From: Pseudomonas sp. PDM04
GTDB lineage: Bacteria; Pseudomonadota; Gammaproteobacteria; Pseudomonadales; Pseudomonadaceae
Direction: 5' to 3'
Length of the DNA stretch: 64,000 nt
NCBI RefSeq assembly: GCF_014851765.1
Contig: NZ_JACVAI010000003.1
Location: forward strand, 62,001-126,000
Positions 52,182 to 64,000 of the stretch are shown here, one piece after another (position 1 is the stretch's first letter; each line of letters opens with the position of its first letter). The notes under the pieces are model-generated. The model was not told the origin of the DNA. It did not search any database and worked only from the letters and a program-made list of their open reading frames with translations. Made by a program: the position numbers and the translations under genes.

Positions 52182-52963
52182 TGAAAAAGCTATTTGCTGT
52201 ACTGATTCTTGCTGCTTTGCCTGTCCTGTCCTTCGCGGCTGAACACGGTGGTCCTGAACTGGAAAAGATCGATATCGACGTTTCCGACAAGGCTGCCATG
52301 CAGGATGGCGCACGTACGTTCGCCAACTACTGCATGGGTTGCCACAGCGCCAAGTTCCAGCGCTATGAGCGTGTTGCCGACGATCTGGGCATTCCCCATG
52401 ACCTGATGCTGTCGAACCTGGTGTTCACGGGCGCCAAGATCGGCGACCACATGAGCATCGGCATGCAGCCGGCCGACGCCAAGACCTGGTTCGGTGCCGC
52501 GCCTCCCGACCTGACCCTGGTGGCTCGCGTTCGTGGTACCGACTGGCTTTATGGCTACCTGAAGTCGTTCTACGAAGATCCGGCACGCCCTTGGGGTGTG
52601 AACAACAAGGTCTTCCCGAACGTGGGCATGCCGAACGTGCTGGTGGGCCTGCAAGGTCGCCAGGTCGTGGGTTGCAAACAGGTGCAGATCGTCGAGGATG
52701 GCAAGAAGCAATACGATCCGCTGACCGGTACCGCGCTGACTCATGAAGCGTGCGATCAGCTGACCATCGTGCCGAAAAGCGGTGCGCTGACCGAAGAGCA
52801 GTTCGATGAGAAGGTCAAGAATCTGGTAACCTTCCTCGCTTACTCGGCTAACCCGGTTAAGCTGCAACATCAGCGCATTGGTACGTATGTCTTGCTGTAC
52901 CTGGCGTTCTTCTTCGTATTCGCTTACCTGCTGAAGCGCGAATACTGGAAAGACGTGCACTGA
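52181..52963 (+). CDS. petC: Cytochrome c1 of the bc1 complex
   Basis: 260 residues. Signal peptide MKKLFAVLILAALPVLSFAA, heme c motif CMGCH near residue 50, likely axial Met in MQPADAKTWFGAAPPDL-type region, and a C-terminal membrane anchor (YVLLYLAFFFVFAYLLKREY). It passes electrons to soluble cytochrome c. A long hairpin follows before sspA. Confidence 0.97.
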   Translation: MKKLFAVLILAALPVLSFAAEHGGPELEKIDIDVSDKAAMQDGARTFANYCMGCHSAKFQRYERVADDLGIPHDLMLSNLVFTGAKIGDHMSIGMQPADAKTWFGAAPPDLTLVARVRGTDWLYGYLKSFYEDPARPWGVNNKVFPNVGMPNVLVGLQGRQVVGCKQVQIVEDGKKQYDPLTGTALTHEACDQLTIVPKSGALTEEQFDEKVKNLVTFLAYSANPVKLQHQRIGTYVLLYLAFFFVFAYLLKREYWKDVH

Positions 52964-52990
52964 TAACGTTTCAAGCAATTGCTGTTAATC

Positions 52991-53076
52991 GCGCGCGCCC
53001 AAGGGCGCCTCTGAAAGTGTAACGAGCCTGCTCATCCAGGCGTTACGGGAGGCGCCCTCTGGGCGCGCTCGTTTTT
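52991..53076 (+). terminator. Long hairpin terminator between petC and sspA
   Basis: GCGCGCCCAAGGGCGCCTC pairs with GAGGCGCCCTCTGGGCGCGC (about 18 bp, minor mismatches) around a nested GTAACG/CGTTAC stem, ending in CGTTTTTCC. Unusually large for a terminator. Confidence 0.75.
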
Positions 53077-53114
53077 CCGCTTCCAATAATTTCAACAAGC
53101 GAGGAGGACCGCCA

Positions 53115-53732
53115 ATGGGCGTGACCAATCGGTTGGCCTGTTACTCCGACCCCGCCGACCACTATTCCCACCGAGTGCGCATCGTACTGGCAGAGAAGGG
53201 TGTCAGCGCCGAGATCATTTACGTGGAAGCTGGCCGCCAGCCGCCTAAACTGATTGAGGTGAACCCTTATGGAAGCCTGCCCACCCTGGTCGATCGCGAC
53301 CTGGCATTGTGGGAGTCGACGGTGGTGATGGAATATCTGGATGAGCGTTACCCGCACCCGCCCTTGCTGCCGGTTTATCCTGTGGCGCGTGCCAACAGTC
53401 GTTTGCTGATTCATCGTATTCAGCGCGACTGGTGTGGCCTGGTGGATCTGATCCTGGATTCCCGGACCAAGGAGGCTGCCCGTGTCGTCGCTCGCAAGGA
53501 GCTGCGCGAGAGCCTGACCGGCGTGTCGCCGCTGTTCGCCGACAAGCCGTTTTTCCTCAGTGAGGAACAAAGTCTGGTGGATTGCTGCCTATTGCCAATA
53601 CTCTGGCGCTTGCCGATTCTGGGTATCGAACTGCCGCGGCCAGCCAAGCCGCTGCTTGATTATATGGAGCGCTCGTTTGCGCGTGAGGCATTCCAGGCGA
53701 GTCTGTCTGGTGTCGAACGCGACATGCGCTAA
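53115..53732 (+). CDS. sspA: Stringent starvation protein A
   Basis: 205 residues with the glutathione-transferase fold (thioredoxin-like [20 protein letters not shown], then helical domain). SspA binds RNA polymerase rather than acting as an enzyme and alters starvation and virulence gene expression. It precedes sspB by 16 bases, the standard pair. GAGGAGGA is the ribosome site. Confidence 0.96.
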   Translation: MGVTNRLACYSDPADHYSHRVRIVLAEKGVSAEIIYVEAGRQPPKLIEVNPYGSLPTLVDRDLALWESTVVMEYLDERYPHPPLLPVYPVARANSRLLIHRIQRDWCGLVDLILDSRTKEAARVVARKELRESLTGVSPLFADKPFFLSEEQSLVDCCLLPILWRLPILGIELPRPAKPLLDYMERSFAREAFQASLSGVERDMR

Positions 53733-53748
53733 GGCTTAAGGAGCCGCT

Positions 53749-54165
53749 ATGAACTCCAGTCGACCTTATCTGGTCCGCGCGCTCTACGAGTGGATTGTGG
53801 ACAACGACTGTACCCCGCACATGCTGGTCAACTCCGAGTATCCGTCGGTGCAGGTGCCACAAGGTTTCGCCAGTGATGGACAGATTGTCCTGAACGTATC
53901 GCCGGCTGCCGTGCGTCATTTGCACATGGACAACGAAGCGGTCAGCTTCGAAGGGCGCTTCGGTGGTGTGCCGCACACCCTGTACGTGCCTATCGCCTCG
54001 ATCCTGGGCATTTACGCCCGGGAGAACGGCCAGGGTATGGTGTTCGATCTGGAGTCGCCCATGGAGGACGACGATGAGATCGAGCCGGATGACGATTTGC
54101 CGCCACCACCGGACAGCGAGCCACCGCGCCCCAGCGGTCGACCCAGTCTGAAAGTGGTGAAATAA
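53749..54165 (+). CDS. sspB: ClpXP adaptor SspB
   Basis: 138 residues. The conserved core SSRPYLVRALYEWIVDNDCT binds ssrA tags, and the acidic flexible linker (EDDDEIEPDDDLPPPPDSEP) ends in the ClpX-binding tail RPSLKVVK. It delivers ssrA-tagged proteins to ClpXP. Terminator directly after the stop. Confidence 0.96.
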   Translation: MNSSRPYLVRALYEWIVDNDCTPHMLVNSEYPSVQVPQGFASDGQIVLNVSPAAVRHLHMDNEAVSFEGRFGGVPHTLYVPIASILGIYARENGQGMVFDLESPMEDDDEIEPDDDLPPPPDSEPPRPSGRPSLKVVK

Positions 54166-54195
54166 AAAAAGGCGATCCGCGAGGATCGCCTTTTT
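54166..54195. terminator. Intrinsic terminator after sspB
   Basis: AAAAAGGCGATCC-GCGA-GGATCGCCTTTTT perfect stem with A and T runs. Confidence 0.95.
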
Positions 54196-54210
54196 CATTG
54201 CGCCGCTCCC

Positions 54211-54235
54211 GTGGGAGCGAGCCTGCTCGCGATGG
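54211..54235. repeat. Single REP element
   Basis: GTGGGAGCGAGCCTGCTCGC with flanking GATGG, between sspB and the converging dolP gene. Confidence 0.85.
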
Positions 54236-54297
54236 CCGTCAACGACGAAGCGCGGTGCCTGGTACTCCGCAGCGCGCTCGGGTTTCTGCAGGCCTGA

Positions 54298-55932
<1,635 letters not shown>

Positions 55933-55933
<1 letters not shown>

Positions 55934-57744
55934 CAGCGCGGTGTGTTCGGCAGGCGTTGAACCTGGCCGTTGACGAACTCTGCCCAGGGCAGTTGGCGTA
56001 CCACGCGCTGGTTCTGCGTCATGCTCAGGCTGCCGGATTGTCCCTCGATCTGGCTGTCCGGCAGTGCCTTGAGTTGCCCCAGGCGCGGTGCCAGGCGATA
56101 GGCGTCGACGCCCATCGCATACAGGCGCCCCAGGCTGCCGGCGGCTTGTGGCCATTGCGCGGTCACCTGCTTGCGCAGCGGGTCGTTGGCGTCCAGCAGC
56201 CATGGGGTTTCGCAGAAGCGAATGCCGTTCATGTCGTTGTACTGGTTGACGTCGCCGCTGGCACTGAACACGTGGGAGGTGGCGTAGACCGGTACGTCCC
56301 CCGCGTACTGGAAGTTCAGGGTCGGTTTGATCTGCTGGGCTTGCTGAGGCGTTGCGGCCAGGAAGATGAACTCGATGTCCTGGCGACGCGAAGGCTGTGC
56401 AGCCACTTGCGAGCCCACGGTGCTTTGCAGGCTCTTGGCACGGCCTTCACTCTGGCGCAGCTGGAACATGTCGGCAATTTGCTGGGCCAGTTGTACGGGC
56501 TGATCGACCCGTTCGGTGGCCACGATGCTGCCGCCGTTGGCTTGCCAGTCCTGGCTGAACGCTCTGAGGACGCGGTCGCCCCATTCGCCTTTGGGCACCA
56601 TGATGGCGGCGCGATGCAGACCGTCGGCCCGGGCGCGGCGCGACACTTCACGGGCTTCGTCTTCAGCGGCCAGGCCAAACTGGAACAGCTGCGCCGGGCC
56701 TTGGGTGCCTTCGCTGTAGTTCAGCGCCAGGGTGGTGATCGGCAGTTGTGGCCGAGCGCTCAGTTGTTTGACCAGCGGCTTTTCCAGCGGGCCGACCACC
56801 AGTTGCACGCCATCGGCCTGCGCCTTGCGGTAGAACTCGTCGAGCGACGTCAGACGCGAGCTGTCATAGAAGGCAATGGCAGGCGGCTTCTGGCCGGCTT
56901 GTTGGGCCTGGTAGTGAGCCGCCATGAAACCGTCGCGAAGCGCCTTGCCGACCGAGCCAAGCGGGCCGTCCTGCGGCAGCAGCAGGGCGATCTTGCTCAG
57001 GGGCTGGCTGGCCAGTTCCTTGAGGTTGGTCAGCGGTTGCGGCAGTTGGATGGCGGCCGGGTGCTTGGGGTTCTGGGCGCGCCAGTTGTCGATGGCGGCC
57101 TGCTGCTGTTCCAGTGTGCCGGCGGTCTTCACCGCCAGCGCCAGGCCCATCCAGCCACCGAGGTCGTCGCTGGTGCCGGGCTGCAATTGGTCGGTCGGCA
57201 GCGATGCGATCAGGGTCCAGATCGCTTCGTGATTTTTGCTAGCCGCTTCACCGCTCAGCATCGGCGCGATGAAGATGCGTTCGCGCGCGGCGGCGAGTGT
57301 CTGGCCGTCGGCCTCGAGGGCGCGGGCGCGTACGGTGCCGGTGCGAACCTGCTGCTCGACCGGCAGTTCGGCCAGTCGTTGCAGGCTTGGGTGGTTCAGG
57401 GCCGTCAGCGCGGCTTTCGGCTGATTGCGCGTCATGGCCAGTTCGGCCGCCAGGGTGTTGGCGAACACCTGCTGGCCCGGCTTGAGTTGCTCGACCGGCA
57501 CCTGTTGCAGGATTTGCGCGGATTGGCCGGCATTGCCCTGGCGATAAGCCAGGTCGGCGGCACTCAAGCGATACAGCGCGGCTTGTTCCGGTGTTTTACT
57601 TTTGGCGGCCTGATCGAGCAGTTGCTCGATGCTGGCATCCGCGGTCCGTGGGATTTCGTCCAGGCTGGAGGACGGCGAGCTGGCGCAAGCCGCCAGCAGC
57701 GCAGCGAGGCAGAGGGCAGTGAACAGCCGCAGGCAAGCGATCAT
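55933..57744 (-). CDS. lpoA: Penicillin-binding protein activator LpoA
   Basis: 603 residues. Lipoprotein signal MIACLRLFTALCLAALLAAC (Cys20). An N-terminal helical TPR-like part (residues 40-250) is followed by a periplasmic-binding-protein-like C-terminal domain (KIALLLPQDGPLGSVGKALR). LpoA sits in the outer membrane and activates PBP1a through the wall. The start at 57744 is preferred to the ATG at 57768, which would put MIEYREHY before the signal. It begins the envelope operon and is divergent from rsmI. Confidence 0.93.
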
Positions 57745-57952
57745 GTAGTGTTCCCGATACTCGATCAAATTAGCGTGGAATTGTACCCAAGCACTGGCCG
57801 GGGCGCGATGTTACTGGCGTGAATCGATCAATTTAGCTCATGCAGGGGCGGCAGGGCGGCGGCAGACACTGCAAAACCGCCGCCGCTTGCGCCTGTTGAA
57901 AGCGTCGCTACGCGTTACAATGGCGGCTTTTACCGATCATGAGGTGTGCGCT

Positions 57953-58825
57953 TTGACTGTCCCGGGTGCTTTGAATTCCGCTGCCGGCTCGCTTTATGTG
58001 GTGGCGACGCCCATCGGCAACCTGGACGACATCAGTGCGCGTGCGCTGAAAATCCTGCGCGAGGTGGCGTTGATCGCTGCCGAAGACACGCGTCATTCCC
58101 AGCGACTGATGCAGCATTTCGGCATTCCCACTCCGCTGGCTGCCTGCCACGAGCACAACGAGCGCGATGAAGGTAACCGCTTTATTGCCCGTCTGCTGGC
58201 CGGTGATGACGTGGCGCTGATCTCCGACGCCGGAACGCCGCTGATTTCCGACCCTGGCTATCACCTGGTCCGCCAGGCCCGTGCGGCGGGGGTCAAGGTG
58301 GTGCCGGTGCCAGGCGCCTGCGCGCTGATCGCAGCGTTGTCGGCGGCGGGCCTGCCGTCGGACCGTTTCATCTTCGAAGGCTTTCTGCCAGCCAAGGCCG
58401 TCGGCCGGCGTGTGCGCCTGGAGCAGGTCAGGGAAGAGCCGCGCACATTGATTTTTTACGAGGCGCCGCACCGTATCCTGGAATGCCTGCAGGACATGGA
58501 GCAGGTCTTCGGTGGGCAGCGCCCGGCGTTGCTGGCACGGGAGCTGACCAAAACCTTTGAAACCCTCAAGGGGTTGCCGCTGGCCGAATTGCGCGAATTC
58601 GTCGAGTCGGACAGCAACCAGCAGCGTGGCGAATGCGTGGTGCTGGTCGCAGGCTGGACAGCCCCCGAGGCCGAGGACGCCGTGAGCAGCGAAGCCATGC
58701 GCATTCTCGACCTGCTGCTCGAAGAGATGCCTCTCAAGCGCGCGGCGGCCCTGGCGGCGCAGATTACCGGTGAGCGCAAGAACGTCCTTTACCAGGCCGC
58801 ACTGGATAAGCAGAAAGGCGAGTGA
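57953..58825 (+). CDS. rsmI: 16S rRNA (cytidine1402-2'-O)-methyltransferase RsmI
   Basis: 290 residues with a TTG start at 57953 (GAGGTG 8 bases before; MTVPGALNSAAGSLYVVATP). Upstream ATGs at 57887 and 57920 are in frame but would add unlikely residues. SAM-binding motifs LYVVATPIGNLDDISARAL and DAGTPLISDPGYHLVRQAR are typical of RsmI. It methylates C1402 in the ribosomal P site with RsmH, which is also nearby. Divergent from lpoA. Confidence 0.92.
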   Translation: MTVPGALNSAAGSLYVVATPIGNLDDISARALKILREVALIAAEDTRHSQRLMQHFGIPTPLAACHEHNERDEGNRFIARLLAGDDVALISDAGTPLISDPGYHLVRQARAAGVKVVPVPGACALIAALSAAGLPSDRFIFEGFLPAKAVGRRVRLEQVREEPRTLIFYEAPHRILECLQDMEQVFGGQRPALLARELTKTFETLKGLPLAELREFVESDSNQQRGECVVLVAGWTAPEAEDAVSSEAMRILDLLLEEMPLKRAAALAAQITGERKNVLYQAALDKQKGE

Positions 58826-58898
58826 AACCCGACGTACAGGAGCGCCTGCAGGCGTTTAGCGCTTGTTCTTCGGGCGCTCTGCCGTTAACCTTCGCGGC

Positions 58899-59253
58899 GG
58901 AGAGTCGATCGGACAGTCGCTGCCCTCTATGAAAATTAGGGGGGGGAGGAAAGTCCGGGCTCCATAGGGCGAAGTGCCAGGTAATGCCTGGGAGGCGTGA
59001 GCCTACGGAAAGTGCCACAGAAAATAACCGCCTAAGCGCTTCGGCGCCGGTAAGGGTGAAAAGGTGCGGTAAGAGCGCACCGCACGTCTGGCAACAGTTC
59101 GTGGCTAGGTAAACCCCACTTGGAGCAAGACCAAATAGGGTCCCAAGGCGTGGCCCGCGCTGGGACCGGGTAGGTTGCTAAAGATGTCCAGTGATGGCCA
59201 TCGTAGACGAATGACTGTTCAAGACAGAACCCGGCTTACAGATCGACTCTCCA
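58899..59253 (+). ncRNA. rnpB: RNase P RNA
   Basis: Bacterial class A RNase P RNA, about 355 nt. The 5' end GAGAGTCGATC pairs with the 3' end GATCGACTCTC (P1). The conserved core GAGGAAAGTCCGGGCTCC and the 3' ACAGAACCCGGCTTACAG are present, and GTAAACCCC and TGGCAACAG appear in the specificity domain. It follows rsmI by about 70 bases and precedes mraZ, as in other Pseudomonas. Exact ends are estimated from P1. Confidence 0.95.
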
Positions 59254-59502
59254 CCTTTCCCCTCCCTGTTTTGAAGTATTGGACAGGGCGCTGTAATGGC
59301 CATTTCCCTCCTTGTAAATGATTCGCAGAACCTCTCTCGTAATACCGAAAAAATCTTACTCTTAACAAATTACTTTAACTTTCGAATGCAGCTTTCTGTG
59401 CTGATTCAATTTATTACCTCGATTCCCCCTCCGGATTCTCGTTACCCCTCCTGATGTGCTCCTAAATCTCAGTTCTGTAAGGGTTTTCCTTTAATCCGCG
59501 CC

Positions 59503-59532
59503 TTGACGGTGCGGTGGCCGCATTCCTATAGT
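59503..59532 (+). promoter_or_regulatory. Sigma-70 promoter of the dcw cluster
   Basis: TTGACG and TATAGT spaced by 18 bases, directly ahead of the MraZ-type repeats and 75 bases before mraZ. Confidence 0.75.
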
Positions 59533-59565
59533 GTGCGCAAGTGGCGGAAAGTGGCATGAAGTGGG
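59531..59565 (+). promoter_or_regulatory. MraZ operator with four repeats
   Basis: GTGTG, GTGGC, GTGGC and GTGGG start at 59531, 59541, 59551 and 59561, exactly 10 bases apart with 5-base spacers, the layout of known MraZ sites. They cover the likely transcription start, so MraZ should repress its own operon. Confidence 0.8.
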
Positions 59566-59606
59566 TTTTTTGAGCGCAAAACGCTAACATTTGGAGAAAC
59601 GCTGAC

Positions 59607-60062
59607 GTGTTTCGCGGAGCTAACGCTATCAGTCTCGACGCAAAGGGCCGTCTCGCCATGCCGAGCCGGTACCGTGACGAGCTCGTTTCGCGTAGTTCCG
59701 GGCAGTTGATCGTCACGATCGATGCCGTTGATCCGTGTTTATGTGTTTACCCCCTCGATGAGTGGGAAATTATTGAAACCAAACTGCGCGCACTGCCTTC
59801 GCTTCGCGAAGAGAACCGCCGCCTGCAACGTTTACTGATTGGTAATGCCGTCGACCTCGAGCTCGATGGCAGTGGTCGTTTTCTGGTGCCGCCGCGTCTT
59901 CGTGAATATGCCAAGTTGGATAAGCGCGCGATGTTGGTGGGCCAACTGAACAAGTTCCAATTGTGGGACGAGGATGCCTGGAATGCGGTTTCTGCCGCTG
60001 ACCTGGCAGCTATTCAACAACCGGGCGCCATGCCCGATGAACTGCGTGATTTGATCCTGTGA
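59607..60062 (+). CDS. mraZ: Transcriptional regulator MraZ
   Basis: 151 residues with a GTG start (TTTGGAG upstream). Two AbrB-like SpoVT domains: [20 protein letters not shown] and [20 protein letters not shown] each hold the DxxGR motif. First gene of the dcw cluster; it binds its own operator. Overlaps rsmH by 4 bases. Confidence 0.97.
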   Translation: MFRGANAISLDAKGRLAMPSRYRDELVSRSSGQLIVTIDAVDPCLCVYPLDEWEIIETKLRALPSLREENRRLQRLLIGNAVDLELDGSGRFLVPPRLREYAKLDKRAMLVGQLNKFQLWDEDAWNAVSAADLAAIQQPGAMPDELRDLIL

Positions 60063-61002
60063 CTATTGATAGCGGCTTTAACCACATCACCGTACTGCTT
60101 GACGAGGCCGTCGAGGGACTCGCCGTACGTGCTGATGGCTGCTATCTGGATGGTACGTTCGGGCGCGGCGGGCACAGTCGGTTGATCCTCAGCCAGCTCG
60201 GTCCCGATGGCCGGTTGCTCGGATTCGACAAGGATCCTCAAGCGATTGCCACAGGGCAGACGCTAGCGGCCGAAGACGGCCGCTTTGTCGTTGTGCAGCG
60301 CAGCTTTGCCGAGCTCGGTTCGGAAGTGGCCGAACGCGGTCTGACCGGCAAGGTCAGCGGTGTCCTGCTCGACCTGGGCGTGTCTTCGCCACAGCTCGAT
60401 GACCCTGAGCGCGGCTTCAGCTTTCTCAACGACGGTCCGCTGGACATGCGCATGGACCCGTCACGTGGCATCAGCGCCGCCGAATTCGTCAACACCGCGC
60501 CCGTGGAGGAAATCGCCCGGGTGTTCAAGGAGTACGGCGAAGAACGTTTCTCCGGACGCATGGCCCGTGCCGTGGTCGAACGTCGCGACATCAAGCCGTT
60601 CGAGCGCACCGGTGACCTGGCCGAAGTCCTGAAGGTGGCCAACCCGGCGTGGGAGAAAGGCAAGAATCCGGCGACCCGCGCCTTCCAGGGCCTGCGCATT
60701 CACGTCAATAACGAACTGGGCGATCTGGAAGCCGGCCTCGACGCCGCGCTGGAGTGCCTGGAAATCGGTGGTCGGCTGGTGGTGATCAGTTTCCATTCGC
60801 TGGAAGACCGCATCGTCAAGCTGTTCATGCGCAAGCTGGTCAAGGGTGAAGCCGACAATCTGCCGCGCAACCTGCCGGTTCGTCACGTCGCTTTCGAACC
60901 GAAAATCAAAATCCATGGCAAAGCGCAGTCCGCCTCCGAGGCCGAACTCAAAGCCAACCCACGTGCTCGCAGCGCTGTCATGCGCGTCGCGGAGAAGCTG
61001 CG

Positions 61003-61006
<4 letters not shown>
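60059..61006 (+). CDS. rsmH: 16S rRNA (cytosine1402-N4)-methyltransferase RsmH
   Basis: 315 residues starting at GTG 60059 (overlap GTGA with mraZ stop). Motifs [38 protein letters not shown] and [18 protein letters not shown] are intact. It methylates the same nucleotide as RsmI, which acts on its 2'-OH. Also called mraW. Overlaps ftsL by 4 bases. Confidence 0.97.
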
Positions 61007-63034
<2,028 letters not shown>

Positions 63035-63035
<1 letters not shown>

Positions 63036-64000
63036 TGTCCCTGAGCCTGAACAAGATTTTTGCCCACGCCGGCCGCGATCTGTTGATCCGTGAGTTGACG
63101 ATCGACAGTCGCAACGTGCGGGCCGGCGACCTGTTCCTGGCCGTGCCGGGCGGGCGCTTCGATGGTCGCGCGCACATTGGCGACGCCCTGCAGCGTGGCG
63201 CGGCGGCGGTGGCCTATGAAGTCGAAGGCGCGACCGTGTTGCCGATCACCGATGTGCCGTTGATTCCGGTCAAGGGATTGGCGGCGCAGCTGTCGGACAT
63301 CGCCGGGCGTTTTTACGGTGACCCGAGCCGCCACCTGAACCTGGTGGGCGTGACCGGCACCAATGGCAAGACCAGCGTGACCCAACTGGTGGCCCAGGCC
63401 CTGGATCTGCTCGGCCAGCATTGCGGCATCGTCGGCACGCTGGGCACCGGTTTTTACGGCGCGCTGGAAAGCGGCCTGCACACCACGCCGAACCCGATTG
63501 CCGTCCAGGCGACCCTGGCTGACCTGAAAAAAGCAGGCGCCAAGGCCGTGGCCATGGAAGTGTCGTCCCACGGCCTGGACCAGGGGCGTGTGACCGCGTT
63601 GGCGTTTGACGTGGCGGTGATGACCAACCTGTCCCGCGACCACCTGGATTACCACGGCACCATGCAGGCCTACGGCGAAGCCAAGGCCAGGCTGTTTGCC
63701 TGGAATGACCTGAAGTGCCGCGTGGTCAATCTCGACGACGAATTCGGTCGGCAACTGGCGGGTGAAAAACGCGAGTCGCGCCTGATCACCTACAGCTTGC
63801 TGGATCGCAGCGCGTACCTGTTCTGCCGTGATGCGCAATTTGACGACGAAGGCGTGCGTGCCACGCTGGTCACGCCGCAGGGCGAGCATCATCTGCGCAG
63901 CACCTTGCTCGGTCGCTTCAACCTGAGCAACGTGCTGGCCGCGATCGGCGCCTTGCTCGGTCTCGACTACGCCCTGGATGAAATCCTCAAGGTCCTGCCG
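63035..64000 (+). CDS. murE: UDP-MurNAc-tripeptide synthetase MurE (3' part outside the window)
   Basis: The first 322 residues are present and the gene runs off the right edge. ATP loop GVTGTNGKTSVTQLVAQAL near residue 108, substrate motif HTTPNPIAVQATLAD near 149, MEVSSHGLDQGRV and TNLSRDHLDYHGTM match MurE, the meso-diaminopimelate-adding ligase. The DNP-R motif that selects diaminopimelate over lysine lies beyond the edge. Start overlaps the ftsI stop. Confidence 0.96.

Larger units (their letters stand above)
59254..59606. other. Intergenic region between rnpB and mraZ
   Basis: 353 bases, AT-rich around 59300-59420. A short CCCTGT/ACAGGG inverted repeat near 59265-59289 may end the RNase P RNA transcript. 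The right part carries the dcw promoter and the MraZ repeats. No coding gene is seen. Confidence 0.75.

Overview
The window is a stretch of chromosome from a Pseudomonas of the fluorescens group. This follows from GC-rich codon use, many short REP palindromes built on a GTGGGAGCGAGCCTGCTCGC core, and Pseudomonas-type gene blocks (uraA-upp/hpt, mqo, trpS-zapE, rplM-rpsI-petABC-sspAB, lpoA-yraN-gmhA-dolP, rnpB-mraZ-rsmH-ftsL-ftsI-murE). No prophage, insertion sequence, tRNA or CRISPR array was seen.

Layout. 1-16.2 kb holds pyrimidine/purine salvage (uraA, upp, hpt), malate:quinone oxidoreductase, small conserved Pseudomonas proteins, an acyltransferase, an SRAP-family protein with altered catalytic residues, a chemoreceptor, an M48 lipoprotein protease, a GDT1-type manganese exporter behind a yybP-ykoY riboswitch, rsmC and hprA. 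16.3-27 kb holds a LysE exporter, a medium-chain acyl-CoA ligase, a DUF1302/DUF1329 envelope pair, a MalT-like LuxR regulator, an MBL hydrolase and an OmpA-type lipoprotein. The DUF1302/DUF1329 pair carries Hfq/Crc-type CA motifs at its translation starts.

27-39.8 kb is a nearly complete ectoine/5-hydroxyectoine scavenging and catabolic locus. The importer genes (ehuB, ehuC, ehuD, ehuA) run leftward. The MocR/EnuR-type regulator and the catabolic genes eutB, eutC, doeA, doeB, doeX, doeC and doeD run rightward. Uptake, conversion of hydroxyectoine to ectoine, ring opening, deacetylation, transamination and oxidation to aspartate follow in order. eutA is missing. A shared CTAG-centred motif lies in front of enuR/ehuB, eutB and (weaker) doeC and is a candidate EnuR operator.

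39.9-49.1 kb holds zapG, an alpha/beta hydrolase, trpS, zapE and then an accessory block between zapE and rplM. That block has an unrecognised membrane protein with an internal fold duplication, a truncated nitrilase gene, a GlxA-type AraC regulator, a long-chain-type acyl-CoA dehydrogenase and a Tas-type aldo/keto reductase. 49.2-64 kb is core: ribosomal proteins L13/S9, cytochrome bc1, SspA/SspB, the DolP-GmhA/DiaA-YraN-LpoA envelope operon, RsmI, RNase P RNA and the start of the division/cell wall (dcw) cluster, with a clear MraZ operator, running off the right edge inside murE.

The strongest candidates for something undescribed are the duplicated membrane protein next to the nitrilase remnant, the putative EnuR operator set, and the SRAP protein lacking two active-site residues. 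Function calls rest on sequence recognition only; no database search was run.
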